From the NCBI GenBank assembly GCA_019155185.1, contig CM032800.1:18249956-18313955 (forward strand): a stretch of DNA of 64,000 nucleotides, in the 5' to 3' direction. Of this stretch, positions 44,304 to 55,440 are shown piece by piece. The notes beneath the pieces are model-generated. The model searched no databases, was not told the DNA's origin, and was given only the letters and a program-made list of their open reading frames with translations. The translations under genes and the position numbers were made by a program. Position 1 is the first letter of the stretch. Every line of letters starts with the position of its first letter. Origin of the DNA: Beaufortia kweichowensis. Its lineage: Eukaryota; Chordata; Actinopteri; Cypriniformes; Gastromyzontidae.

Positions 44304-44515
44304 TCATTAATGGAGTTTGGGTTCCTTGCCACCGTCGCCGTGTTGGAGTGCTCACTAGGAGACTGCTGATATTAGATATTACTGATATTAGATATCAGTT
44401 ATTAAATTAGCATTTATATTTCCCTGCTTCTCATCATGTTTATTCTGCTGTGAAGCCGGTTTGAAACAGTGCTATATTGTTAAAGTGCTATACAAATAAA
44501 CTTGAACTTGAACTT
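44299..44515 (+). mobile_element. LINE-like 3' end
   Basis: Ends AAAGTGCTATACAAATAAAC followed by TTGAAC units. The same sequence in reverse orientation lies at 60600-60850, and both are bordered by TA microsatellites. Confidence 0.6.
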
Positions 44516-45019
44516 TCTTTATGAACCTTATTCCATGCAGCGATGCAGAAAATTAGCTTAGCCACAGTTAAAAAAGGGTTTTTTGCCGCAGCCCACAGGC
44601 TGAAAATTAAGGTTGGAGCAATGCCTGAAACAGGCAATGGAAATCAACAGCTTAATAAAGATGTTAATTGGCACAAAGTTTATGTATTTTGAAAATACAA
44701 AAATACTCAAATATATTTAAATACAAATTACATTTTATTTTTTAAAGGCTTTAAAATACCAAATATTTTTTTTAAATCTTGCATGTTTACTAAAATCATT
44801 CTATTATCTATTAAATTTACAACAATATTTGAAATACCAGTAAGCTTAAAATATATAAAATTATAATTTATTGGGTACTTTAATTGGGAGGTGGCTGTCC
44901 CAAACCCTTACCCCTAGATTTCAACTTAAAATAATATTGAAAATATAGCCGTAAGCGGCAATTATCGGGGTCCAAGAAGGTCTGGAAAATGTGGAACAGG
45001 GCCTAAACTGGACAATGTT
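44516..45019. other. Non-coding stretch with a partial hAT MITE
   Basis: Between 44670 and 44800 words such as AAAATACAAAAATACTCAAA match the arms of the MITE at 41019-43651. Nothing else is recognised. Confidence 0.4.
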
Positions 45020-45240
45020 AAAGAATGTCTCAGGTTCACATTATGTAACCCATAAACCATAAGAAGAGAACGAGGCGGCTAGTCGTGAAGCGACACTATG
45101 GGGAGCGGCCCTGCGTGATGGCGTCTAAAGTCTGAATGAAACAACGCCAAGCCTGATTGTGTGGACGTGTGCGGCAGGAACCCGGAAGAGTATAAAACGG
45201 AGCTAAACATGGAAGAGCTAGCTTTGACAGCATTGAAGCT
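45020..45240. mobile_element. DIRS-like terminal repeat, probably isolated
   Basis: ATGTAACCCATAAACC, AAGAGAACGAGGCGG, CACTATGGGGAGCGGCCCTG and GGAAGAGTATAAAACGG follow one another in the same order as in DIRS ends (start motif, GAACGAG, CTATGGG, TATA-like box). No DIRS coding sequence accompanies it. Confidence 0.45.
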
Positions 45241-46118
45241 GTTACGTTTTGGCATGGATCCCATGGTTTTGGCACCATAGTGGTCTTTGGTTGGTGGAAG
45301 AGCCTGGTGTTTCGTGACAACAACATAGGTATGATTCCCCAAGATAAGCAATCTCTTCATGCTGTTAATCATCTCTTCTGCACTGACTGAGCGATCATTT
45401 CTTTCAACATAACCTTCAGAGAAACAGTAAAAATGACATAAATACGTTTTAAAATGTAAATATGTGAGAGAAACATGAGCGCTTTTATAACATAATGTAG
45501 TGTGTTTACCAGGAGTAGCAAGCTTTTCAAAAGTAAGGGGATGGATGTGGTTTGTTAACAATAAAAGCGATGAATACAATGACAGAAGGGTACAAAAGGT
45601 ATAACATACAAGATATAAAAGCTTCCCATTTAAATGAGTGATACTAGAAAAGTATAAAGACACACTCGGAACACACAGAAAATAAGTCAAAACTCTGTTG
45701 TGAAAATACACAACAGTAGACTTGCTAAAGAATCAGAATCAGAAATACTTTAATAATCCCAGGGAAACATTATTTTTTTGTTACAACCCAGATATACAAA
45801 CAACATATATTAAGAACAAAACATAAACAGAACATCTTCCCAAACACATATCATGAAGCTTATTTAAAACCTCGAAAACATAAACACTCATTCAAAGTAC
45901 CTGGAAAAGGAAGATGTAAATAACCATAACCATAAGTCCCGCCTCCTCAGCACGAGCTGACCGATAAATCTAACACACCAAGAGAGGCAGGGACTTAAAG
46001 GCCCAGAACAGCCAATCATCATCCCGATGTCATGTTTGAGAGGGAGGGAGAGGAGGCAGACACAGAGCAGCCAGAGAAGCGGAGGAGGCCGACTGCTTGT
46101 GCAGGGAAAAACTGCAGA
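45241..46118. other. Stretch with an exon-like minus-strand frame and a short repeat tail
   Basis: On the minus strand, near 45423-45300, an acceptor-like TTACTGTTTCTCTGAAG is followed by an open segment (GYVERNDRSVSAEEMINSMK, then VVVTKHQALPPT). The family was not recognised. At 45725-45775 the sequence AATCAGAATCAGAAATACTT resembles a retroposon 3' tail common in fish. Confidence 0.3.
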
Positions 46119-48978
46119 AAAGTGTGTGTGGGTGTTGAACCTCTCACTGGCAAAAGTGTGAGTGTTGAACCTCTCACTGGGAAAAGTGTGAGTGTTGAAC
46201 CCTCTCACTGGGAAAAGTGTGGGTGTTGAACCCTCTCACTGGGAAAAGTGTGGGTGTTGAACCCTCTCACTGGCAAAAGTGTGAGTGTTGAACCCTCTCA
46301 CTGGGAAAAGTGTGAGTGTTGAACCCTCTCACTGGGAAAAGTGTGAGTGTTGAACCCTCTCACTGGGAAAAGTGTGAGTGTTGAACCCTCTCACTGGGAG
46401 AAGTGTGTGGGTGTTGAACCCTCTCACTGGGAAAAGTGTGAGTGTTGAACCCTCTCACTGGGAAAAGTGTGGGTGTTGAACACTCTCACTGGGAAAAGTG
46501 TGGGTGTTGAACCCTCTCAATGGCAAAAAGTGTGGTGTGTTGAACCCTCTCACTGGGAAAAGTGTGAGTGTTGAACCCTCTCACTGGGAAAAAGTGTGAG
46601 TGTTGAACCCTCTCACTTGGGAAAAGTGTGGGTGTTGAACCCCTCTCACTGGGAAAAGTGTGGGTGTTGAACCCTCTCACTGGGAAAAGTGTGGGTGTTG
46701 AACCCTCTCACTGGGAAAAGTGTGAGTGTTGAACCCTCTCACTGGGAAAAAGTGAGTGTTGAACCCTCTCACTGGGAGAAAAGTGTGGGTGTTGAACCCT
46801 CTCACTGGGAGAAAGTGTGAGTGTTGAACCCTCTCACTGGGAGGAAAAGTGTGGGTGTTGAACACTCTCACTGGGAAAATGTGGGTGTTGAGACCCTCTC
46901 AATGGCAAAAGTGTGAGTGTTGAACCCTCTCACTGGGAAAAGTGTGAGTGTTGAACCCTCTCACTGGGAAAAGTGTGAGTGTTGAACCCTCTCACTTGGC
47001 AAAAGTGTGAGTGTTGAACCCTCTCACTGGGAGAAAAGTGTGAGTGTTGAACCCTCTCACTGGGAAAAGTGTGGGTGTTGAACCCTCTCACTGGGAAAGT
47101 GTGGTGTTGAACCCTCTCACTGGGAAAAGTGTGAGTGTTGAACCCTCTCACTGGGGAAAAAGTGTGGGTGCTTGAACCCTCTCACTGGCAAAAGTGTGTG
47201 TGTTGAACCCCTCTCACTGGCTTAAAAGTGTGGGTGTTGAACCCTCTCACTGGGAAAAGTGTGGGTGTTGAACACTCTCACTGAGGAAAAGTGTGGGTGT
47301 TGAACCCTCTCACTGGCAAGCAAAAGTGTGGGTGTTGAACCCTCTCACTGGGAAAAGTGTGAGTGTTGAACCTCTCACTGGGAAAAGTGTGGGTGTTGAA
47401 ACCCTCTCACTGGCAAAAGTGTGGGTGTTGAACCCTCTCACTGGGAAAAGTGTGAGTGTTGAACCCTCTCACTGGGAAAAGTGTGGGTGTTGAACCCTCT
47501 CACTGGGAAAAGTGTGGGTGTTGAACCCTCTCACTGGCAAAAGTGTGAGTGTTGAACCCTCTCACTGGGAAAAGTGTGAGTGTTGAACCCTCTCACTGGG
47601 AAAAGATGTGAGTGTGTTGAACCCTCTCACTGGGGGAAAAGTGTGGGTGTTGAACCCTCTCACTGGGAGAAAGTGTGGGTGTTGAACCCTCTCACTGGGA
47701 AAAGTGTGGGTGTTGAAACCCTCTCACTGGGAAAAGTGTGGGTGTTGAACCCTCTCACTGGGAAAAGTGTGGGTGTTGAACCTCTCTCACTGGGAAAAAA
47801 GTGTGAGTGTTGAACCCCTCTCACTGGGAAAAGTGTGTGCGAGTGTTGAACCCTCTCACTGGGAAAAGTGTGAGTGTTGAACCACTCTCACTGGGAAAAA
47901 GTGTGGAGTGTTGAACCCTCTCACTGGGAAAAGTGTGGAGAGTGTTGAACCCTCTCACTGGGGAAAAGTGTGAGTGTTGAACCCTCTCACTGGGAAAAGT
48001 GTGGGTGTTGAACCTCTCACTGGGAAAAGTGTGGGTGTTGAACCCTCTCACTGGGAGGAAAAGTGTGAGTGTTGAACCCTCTCACTGGGAAAAGTGTGAG
48101 TGTTGAACCCTCTCACTGGGAAAAGTGTGAGCTGAACCCTCTCACTGGGAGAAAGTGTGGGTGTTGAACCCTCTCACTGGGAAAAGTGTGGGTGTTGAAC
48201 CCTCTCACTGGGAAAAGTGTGGGTGTTGAACCCTCTCACTGGGAAAAGTGTGGGTGTTGAACCCTCTCACTGGCAAAAAGTGTGGGTGTTGAACCTCTCA
48301 CTGGGAAAAGTGTGGGTGTTGAACCCTCTCACTTGGCTTAAAAAGTGTGGGTGTTGAACCCTCTCACTGGCAAAAGTGTGAGTGTTGAACCCTCTCACTG
48401 GGAAAAGTGTGGGTGTTGAACCCTCTCACTGGGAAAAGTGTGGGTGTTGAACCCTCTCACTGGCAAAAGTGTGAGTGTTGAACCCTCTCACTGGCAAAAG
48501 TGTGGGTGTTGAACCCTCTCACTGGGAAAAGTGTGAGTGTTAAACCCTCTCACTGGGAAAAGTGTGGGTGTTGAACCCCTCTCACTGGGAAAAGTGTGGG
48601 TGTTGAACCCTCTCACTGGCAAAAAGTGTGAGTGTTGAACCCTCTCACTGGCAAAAGTGTGGGTGTTGAACCCTCTCACTGGGAAAAGTGTGGGTGTTGA
48701 ACCCTCTCACTGGGAAAAGTGTGGGTGTTGAACCCTCTCACTGGGAAAAGTGTGGGTGTTGAACCCTCTCACTGGGAAAAGTGTGGGTGTTGAACCCTCT
48801 CACTGGGAAAAGTGTGGGTGTTGAACCCTCTCACTGGGAAAAGTGTGGGTGTTGAACCCTCTCACTGGGAAAAGTGTGGGTGTTGAACCCTCTCACTGGG
48901 AAAAAAGTGTGGTGTTGAACCCTCTCACTGGGAAAAGTGTGAGTGTTGAACCCTCTCACTGGGAAAAGTGTGGGTGTT
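46119..48978. repeat. Large minisatellite, 31-bp unit
   Basis: About 90 units of the form GTGTTGAACCCTCTCACTGG plus GAAAAGTGTGG. Variation is mainly GAGTG versus GGGTG and GGCAAAAG versus GGGAAAAG, plus many one-base changes in A and C runs. Translation in either strand gives repetitive peptides (for example VQHSHFSPSERVQHSHF) that are by-products of the repeat. No enclosing gene could be identified. Confidence 0.97.
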
Positions 48979-49368
48979 AAAACGACGACGCCACTGGTGT
49001 TTACATATGAAAATAATGAAAACATAGTACAGCGGAATGGAAAAAGTTCTCTGTGAATTAATAGTATCCAACTGCAGACCGCAGCACAGCAGTTTCAGAA
49101 CGTGAAAGTTTCAGAACCAGAAGTGAGGGCGTTCTTATCAGAGCAGCCACCTAAGTTTTGGAGCATAAATGACTTTTATTTCACAAGAAGCGTTATACTT
49201 TATGTGTGCATGTTACGACTGATACATTAAACATTTAAAAGTATTTTTTTTTTGTGTAATATAATTGTATATAGTTATTTGTTTCATTGTAAATTAAAAT
49301 GAAAATTTACAAAACGAACAATTCACACTTTGGCACATTTTGTCATGACAATCTTACACTAATTCAAA
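48979..49368. other. Spacer containing the left inverted repeat of the zinc-finger locus
   Basis: Contains the repeat arm 49065-49131 and otherwise AT-rich sequence. Confidence 0.5.
49065..49131 (+). repeat. Left arm of an inverted repeat flanking the zinc-finger gene
   Basis: Reads TATCCAACTGCAGACC, then CACAGCAGTTTCAGAAC, then AGAACCAGAAGTGAGGG. The reverse complement of 51254-51317 reads the same with small indels. Confidence 0.85.
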
Positions 49369-51226
49369 TTAAAAGGTATCAAATGAACAGTTCACTCTTA
49401 GGCCCATTTTATCATGACATTCTTGCAGAAATAACTCTGAACACAAAATGAAACATGAAGGCACTCTGGAAGAGTCTGTTTGATCAAGGAGATTGTTGAG
49501 GGCCTTTTCCTTGTCCTCTTCATTCATTCTGAGGTAAAGAGGCTCTTCCACTGGCCCTCTGAGCAGATGTTTATTTGAATGGATCCATTTCACAGCGTCT
49601 GCCATGTCTCTGATTACTGGAAGCTCCTTGAGAATATTAAAAGAAAAATGTAATATTAATATTTCTTACAAATGTTTATGTATGTATGTGTGTATATGTA
49701 TATATGTGTGTGTGTGGTCAACATTTTGAAGTGGATCAAAAGAGTTAATCAGTAAGTTGTCCTAAGACAAGAACGAGGTATTGTTTTGATTTTAGGACAA
49801 CTTTGATGAGACGTTTTGATCCACTTCAACTGTTGACTACTATATATATATATATATATATGCTTTATATTTGAGACATACCTCACTGCTGCTAAGCTCA
49901 GCATGTTCTCCACATGGAAGAGTCTCTTGAAGGGTATCTGCACTGTAATATACATATCTTGGTTCATTTTAAAATCTCCTCTTTCAGGGAGACTGATTCT
50001 GCAGAGGATGAGCAGTAATTTACAGAGTGGATGTGTTTGCACTGGTATGATGACAGGCCACTCCTCTGTGCAACATCCATGTTGACCCTGACATTCATGT
50101 GATTCACAAAATGACCTTATGATGTTCTCCCCATGTCTTGAGCTGAATATGAAGAGGAACACGGTGACCCTTGATAACTTTAAGGACTGTAAATATGCCA
50201 TTTGTCCTGTCGATGCACTGATGGAATGTGACATTAATGTCCTGTATTGGCTCCTCTGTGTGTTTCTTGGTCAATGTGCTTTTTAAGTTTCTTTTATTAA
50301 TGAGGATATTGCAAACTGGGCATCTTTTCTGATCACAGGCCCCCATGAACCCTTCCTGAGGAGACTGCTGGTGTAGTCAGTGCTGCAGTGGTTGGAGATG
50401 GTGTGGTGGGAGATGATGTGTTCAATGCTGCAGTAGCTGGAGATGGTGTCTCTCTCACTGCTGGTGCAGTCAGTGCTGAAGTTGGAAGTGTTTTTTTTGC
50501 ATGTGTCTCAAAATCACTTCTCCTTAAAATTGTTCTTTCACAGTATGGACAGTGGTGATGCAGTGCTGGTCTACATCTAGTCCACATCTGTTTATAGTAA
50601 AACCCTAAAATAAAAGTATACTGGTAAACTATTATGCAATAATATATTGTGTGTACATATATTAAACAAACAACTCAAGATAGTCATACCTCCACAGACA
50701 ACTGCCTTGTTAAAGTGGCTTTGAAGATGGGTTTTAATTTGACCAGTTTGGCTGGCATAAACACGCTGGCCCGTGCAAAAGGGCAGTGATAATTGCTGCA
50801 ACACTTGTTGCACTGCTGCAGCTCAGGTAATGCGTCACCATTCTGAATAGATATATGTCTCTATAAGAGAAGAAAGCACCACACAATTATCTGACAAATG
50901 GTATTAAAATAGCTAAACTATAAAAGGTAACATTAACTCACAAACAATGCATATAACAGAGGAAACTAGAACAAAGTATTTATGAATAATTAGCATCTTT
51001 AAAACTTTACAGCAAGGCCCATTTACAACACACGATCCAAAATTAATCAAAACATCTGCAGAAAAGTTCTAAACCTTAGAAAATGACAACAAATTGAATA
51101 TTCAATAAGATAATAAAGCCAATCACAAATTAAGTATGAGCGGCTTTAACCTAATAAATATGTTAATTATTCACCCATATGACAGCAAAAAACATTAGCG
51201 ACTACTCTCACCGTGCTCTCGGCCAT
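49369..51226 (-). CDS. Spliced zinc-finger-type gene of a multicopy fish family, frame damaged
   Basis: A minus-strand gene model fits several consistent splice sites. Exon 1 (51226-51212) reads MAEST before GTGAGAG. Exon 2 (50860-50690) follows TCTCTTATAG and carries CNKCCSNYHCPF and, in a shifted phase, QIKTHLQSHFNKAVVCGG, ending before GTATGAC. Exon 3 starts at 50587 after ATAAACAG with RCRPALHHHCPYCERTILRR, then a Pro/Thr/Ala-rich linker. Next comes RCPVCNILINKRNLKSTLTK and HQCIDRTNGIFTVLKVIKGH, with a donor near 49880. A last exon from 49626 holds DMADAVKWIHSNKHLLRGPV and FLQECHDKMGLRVNCSF. The three CxxC-type clusters look like zinc fingers. The family is uncharacterised and multicopy in fish, possibly transposon-derived. 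Frames disagree at three places, so it is either a recent pseudogene or affected by sequencing errors. Confidence 0.5.
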
Positions 51227-51253
51227 GCTTATCTCGTTGTTAATAGTTTAAGC

Positions 51254-51317
51254 CCCTCACTTCTGGTTCTGTGGCTGCGGTTCTGAAACTGCTGTGCTCT
51301 TGGTCTGCAGTTGGATA
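51254..51317 (-). repeat. Right arm of the inverted repeat flanking the zinc-finger gene
   Basis: Inverted partner of 49065-49131; it lies about 30 bp upstream of the predicted start codon, where a promoter would be expected. Confidence 0.85.
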
Positions 51318-52153
51318 TATCTCCTGTGAATGGCCAGCAAGCAGGAGTGCTCATGGGAGATGTAGTTTCACAGTGCAGTTAAGCATTATTTCACAAGACT
51401 TTAATAAAACTACAAATAAAAATTATATTCAACCGCCAAAATGACTAGTGGAAGTGTTTGTCTTACCTACCACAGCTGAAATGTATCGCATTTGGTGGGT
51501 GTTAATGTCAAGTCCTGGTCACAACTGACAAATATAAAAAAAATCATATCTGCTAAACAATTCAACGCATCAACATTCTTTTGACATTTTTTGTCATGAG
51601 GGTCTGAACATGATATGTGCCGTTTTGTGGCAATCAGAAAAACGGTCTGGGAGGAGTTCGAAAAAGTTGTTTTTACTAAAAATGAAAGTGGGTAGTAGTG
51701 TTTAACTGGGAGACACATTCGGTATGTTGAACGTGTGGCTGATTTAACCAGTTATGCTTGTTCACCCAGCGAGCTTTAGTGCTTAAATACCCCCCACCAA
51801 TAGCTGCATGAAGACTAGGGTTGAGGTAGATAGGAATTTTGGGAAATAGGTAGCGGGAGGTTTACATATAGGTAGGCTTGTTTGCATGGTGTAACTTATT
51901 TTTACTTTTGGTGGCTTTCTCGTGGCTGATGCCAATTCATTCATTAAATCAATTCATGAAATTTTGGAACGGTGTACTAAATAACAATTGTTAAAGATTG
52001 CTGAATATTATAAGATAGTGATTAAAGATAAAAGAGTCGATAGAGAAAATGTTAATTTTAAAATCTGAACTTGTTGGAAAAGGCTTTTTAGAGACCAGTA
52101 TGGAATTTGTAGCAGGTGCAAATAATTAGCAGGATTTGTCCTTTGAATAGCAG
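51318..52153. other. Stretch without a recognised gene
   Basis: The minus-strand frame 51718-51467 shows no known domain. The rest is AT-rich. Confidence 0.35.
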
Positions 52154-52307
52154 AAGGAGTTGCTGCTTTTGCAGATGGAGCATGAAAAGTTAAAGCAGCG
52201 CTCTGAGGAAAGTAAACATGCTTTGGAAAAAACAAATTTGGAAGTGGAGGTCCTCAAACTTAGCCTTATGAAAGAGGGTAAGCTACCTGGTCCTGATGAG
52301 GAACAAG
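52154..52307 (+). other. Exon-like coiled-coil segment
   Basis: A segment of 154 bases is open throughout and bordered by TTTGAATAGCAG upstream and GTATGTC downstream, a good acceptor and donor. It encodes KELLLLQMEHEKLKQRSEES, then KTNLEVEVLKLSLMKEGKLP, with heptad-like spacing of leucines and charges typical of a coiled coil. The LINE at 52315 begins eight bases after its end. The parent gene was not identified; similar helices occur at the carboxy-termini of Myb/SANT-like accessory proteins of DNA transposons and in many unrelated proteins. Confidence 0.4.
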
Positions 52308-52906
52308 GTATGTCTTTTTCAAAAAAAATTTATTTGTATAGCAGTTTCTCACAAAAGTTCATTGTACCAAAGCAGCTTTACAGGTATTAAAAAAACTCCT
52401 TAAGGGAGAAAAAAAACCCTGAAGTGACGTGTTACAGCTGCAATCCGTAGCACGTGTGATCCGTAATAGAGGACACAAAGTGCCATTGATCGCAACTCAC
52501 TTTACAGTTAACAGAATACAGAATAGTTACTCATTAAGAATAAGTAAAACGAATTATATATAGTGATAAGTGAAAGGAAGTGGCCGGTTGGGCATCAGGT
52601 GGACCGGGACTGTTATGAGCAGTGTAGTGCCAGCTGAAACTTAAAATGTATTCCTCGGGATCCCTCGGAGAAGAGAGAGGGGGAAAGGGAGAGAGAAAGG
52701 GAGAGAGGAAGAGAGAGAGAGAAGGAGACAAAACAGACTAACATTAGCGTAGCGGTCGTTCACATGTAATGTTAAAGTCATACAGTAAAATTGGCGTATG
52801 TGTGCTCGGTTCTGGTGAAGCTAACTATTGCAGCCTAAGTGAGTTAGGAGCTGAATTAGGTGAATGTGTGAGTCTTTAGTTTTGATTTAAACTGCTCGAG
52901 TGTGTC

Positions 52907-53427
52907 TCAGTCCTGGACATTGCTGGGAAGGTCATTCCAGAGTTTTGGGGCTAGGTAGGAGAAGGATCTACCACCCTTAGATGTTTTTGATATCCTTGGA
53001 ATTATTAACAGACCACTATTTTGTGAGCACAATGTCCACGATGGATTGTAAGCTGAAAGTAATTCACAAAGGTATAAAGATGCTAGGCCATTGAGGGCTT
53101 TGTATGTAATTAGCAATATTTTGAAATGAATGCGATTCTTAACAGGTACCCAGTACAGTGATGCTAGAATTGGGCTTATGTGATCTAGTAAGCACTCTAG
53201 CAGCTACATTTTGAACAAGCTGAACCAGCTTATTGATTTAATTTAACATGACACCCCCCCAGTAATGAATTACAGTAGTCAATTCTTGAGGTCATAAATG
53301 TGTGGATTAGTTTCTCAGCATCTGAGACAGACAGTATGTGGCGCTTTGAAATGTTTCTAAGGTGGAAGAATGCAGTACGACACACATTGGAAATGTGACC
53401 ATCGAAGGACAGATTCTTATCTAGCAT
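52907..53427 (-). pseudogene. ORF2 C-terminal region of the L2-type LINE
   Basis: Frame 53427-53230 reads MLDKNLSFDGHISNVCRTAF, then HLRNISKRHILSVSDAEKLI and MTSRIDYCNSLLGGC. Frame 53116-52907 continues with LITYKALNGLASLYLCELLS and KGGRSFSYLAPKLWNDLPSN. These are the post-polymerase blocks of L2-clade ORF2 and match 41900-42450 in the other copy. A frameshift separates the two. Confidence 0.8.
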
Positions 53428-53439
53428 TATCCCTAGATT

Positions 53440-53960
53440 CTTGACTGCCGAAGAGAGATGTTGTGGGCTATCGTGTCTTGTTTGGAGCTATTAGGTTCAA
53501 TAATCAAAACCTCTGTCTTATTAGAGTTAAGCAGAAGGAAGTTGTTTGCCATCCATTTTCTAATATCGTTGATACAGTCTATTAGCCTAGAAAAATGATG
53601 GGTTTTGCCGGGTTCTGAGGAAATATAAAGCTGGTTATCATCAGCATAGCACTGGAAGTTGATGTCGTGTTTCTTGATAATATCTCAGAGGAGAAGCATA
53701 TATGTCACGAAGACAATGGGACCAAGAACTGATCCCTGTATTGCGCCCGTATTTTACCTGAGAGTAACAAGATTTTTCCTTGTTAACACAAACAAAGTGG
53801 TAGCGATCGGTTAAATAACATTTGAACCAGGCTAAAGCTTGACCACTAATGCCAACAAAGTTTTCTAGTCTATCGAGTGGAATTGTATGATCTATTGAAC
53901 ACTGGTTCAGATACTGCAGGAAGAACTTCTTTTAGTAGTTTTGTGGGGAATGTGTATCTA
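53440..53960 (-). pseudogene. Reverse transcriptase remains of the L2-type LINE
   Basis: Around 53625-53675 the minus strand encodes NFQCYADDNQLYISSEPG, the YADD catalytic block, followed by WMANNFLLLNSNKTEVLIIE toward 53520. Upstream, SVLGPIVFVTYMLLL lies at about 53740-53695. Frame breaks prevent a continuous domain. Confidence 0.75.
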
Positions 53961-54707
53961 ATATACAGGATGACGATTTTGATTAATTTATTACTTTTGT
54001 GAGCTCATCCATTGTAATAGCGTGTAAATGATTCAAGTTGTACTTAATGGCATGCCTGCGGAATGGGATGCTATCAGCTATAAAGGTGGCTGACTGTGTA
54101 GTTTCTATATTATCTGCTTGATTTTATTTGCAAGAATTTCATAAAATCATTACTACTGTGCTGTAGTTTAGCATATTTGTCTGTTGATGATTTGTTTGTA
54201 GCTTGCTGAGATGGGAAGATTTGGGGTTTTAGGTCCTGTTTTTACTTAACAGAATGCTCTCTATCCATGCATCATGCCATACCTCAAAGTTCGTATTCCT
54301 CCATCTCGTTCCATTTTATAGTTGCTTTTTAGGGCTGAGGTGTGGATTTATTGTACCATGGTGCTGGCGTTCTTTCTTTGATTCTCTTTAATCTAATTGG
54401 TGCAACAATTTCTAAAGTACTTTAAAAGGCTTTGTTTAAGGTTTCTGTCACGGCATCAAGTTCTTCATTGTTGTTTATTGCATTATGGATTTGAGACAGA
54501 TCCAGAAGATTGCTAATAAAACTATCTTTAGCAGTACATGTGGTTGTTCTGCTTGATCAAAACTGATGTGTAGGACGAGGGGGCTTATCTAGAAGTACAG
54601 TGTATGTGACGAGGCAGTGATCTGAGATAGCATCACTCTGGGGTAATATTTCTATGTTATTTATATTTAGTCCAAATGACAGAATTAGGTCTAAAGTGTG
54701 ATTACAT

Positions 54708-55090
54708 TTATGTGTGGGACTTTTGGCTAACATCAAGCGAGTCTAGGATATCCATAAAAGCTATATGTAGTGCATCTTTTGGGTTATCATTGTGTATGTT
54801 AAAGTCCCCAACGATTAAGACTCTATCTACAGTGACTACTAGTTCTGACAGGAAATCTGCAAATTCTTTAAGAAAGTCTGTATGATGGCCCGGTGGTCTG
54901 TTAATAGTAGCCATGATGAGGGGCATATAGTAGTAGTCTTGTTGGGAAGATTCATTCAGACTGATAAAATCGCCTGTTTTAAGCCACGTTTCTGTCAGAC
55001 ACAGCGCATCCAAATTGTGGTCTGTAATAATTTCATTGACAATATATTATTTATTAGAGAGCAACCTGATATTAAGCAGGCCAAATTTTA
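54708..55090 (-). pseudogene. AP-endonuclease domain start of the L2-type LINE
   Basis: From about 55085 the minus strand reads FGLLNIRLLSNK, then EIITDHNLDALCLTETWLKT, the catalytic glutamate-bearing motif LTETWL of LINE endonucleases. The frame 55013-54708 continues to DFLSELVVTVDRVLIVGDFN with IH following, the GDFN-H block. The middle of the domain between these two blocks is shortened, so the fold is incomplete. The enzyme nicks target DNA to prime reverse transcription. Confidence 0.75.
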
Positions 55091-55440
55091 ACATTTGTGT
55101 AGCATCAGTTTGCAGTTTGTAGACTTCAAATTTGTTACAAATTTCAATGAGGAAGATCCTGATACTGTTTTACTTTGTTTGAGCGCATGGCAAAGTTGAG
55201 AGACTGGTCAGGTAATAATTGCGTTGCGCTGCTACAATGTGTTTTAACGGGTAAGGCACATGTCATGGCCAGCCTTTCCAAGAGAGTATTCTGGAAGCAG
55301 TGTACAACCGTTGAACCCCCAAAGAGAAGAGGATTGTAGCCCTTTTCAACACACAAATAAGTTATGTTTCTTTTTTTAACAAAACCAAGAGATTCAACGG
55401 ACAGTCTTTTAAGAGACACAACACAACGGAAACAGTACAA

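Larger units (their letters stand above)
52315..55440 (-). mobile_element. L2-type LINE, long but decayed copy
   Basis: The minus strand carries an apurinic-type endonuclease start, reverse transcriptase remains, the carboxy-terminal ORF2 part and a 3' UTR ending TATACAAATAAATTTTTTTT near 52318. It is the same family as the LINE at 41188-43250 and extends further 5'. Part of the region between endonuclease and polymerase is shortened. All frames are interrupted. Confidence 0.85.

Noticed and set aside
45888..49025. Repetitive frames on both strands in the 31-bp minisatellite
   Set aside because: All are translations of the tandem unit; their ends coincide with one-base indels between units.
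49369..49605. Segment of an SMC-type chromosome protein (VKWIHSNKHLLRGPV..)
   Set aside because: A superficial likeness only. The neighbouring exons are zinc-finger-like and in the same orientation, so the multicopy fish family explains it better.
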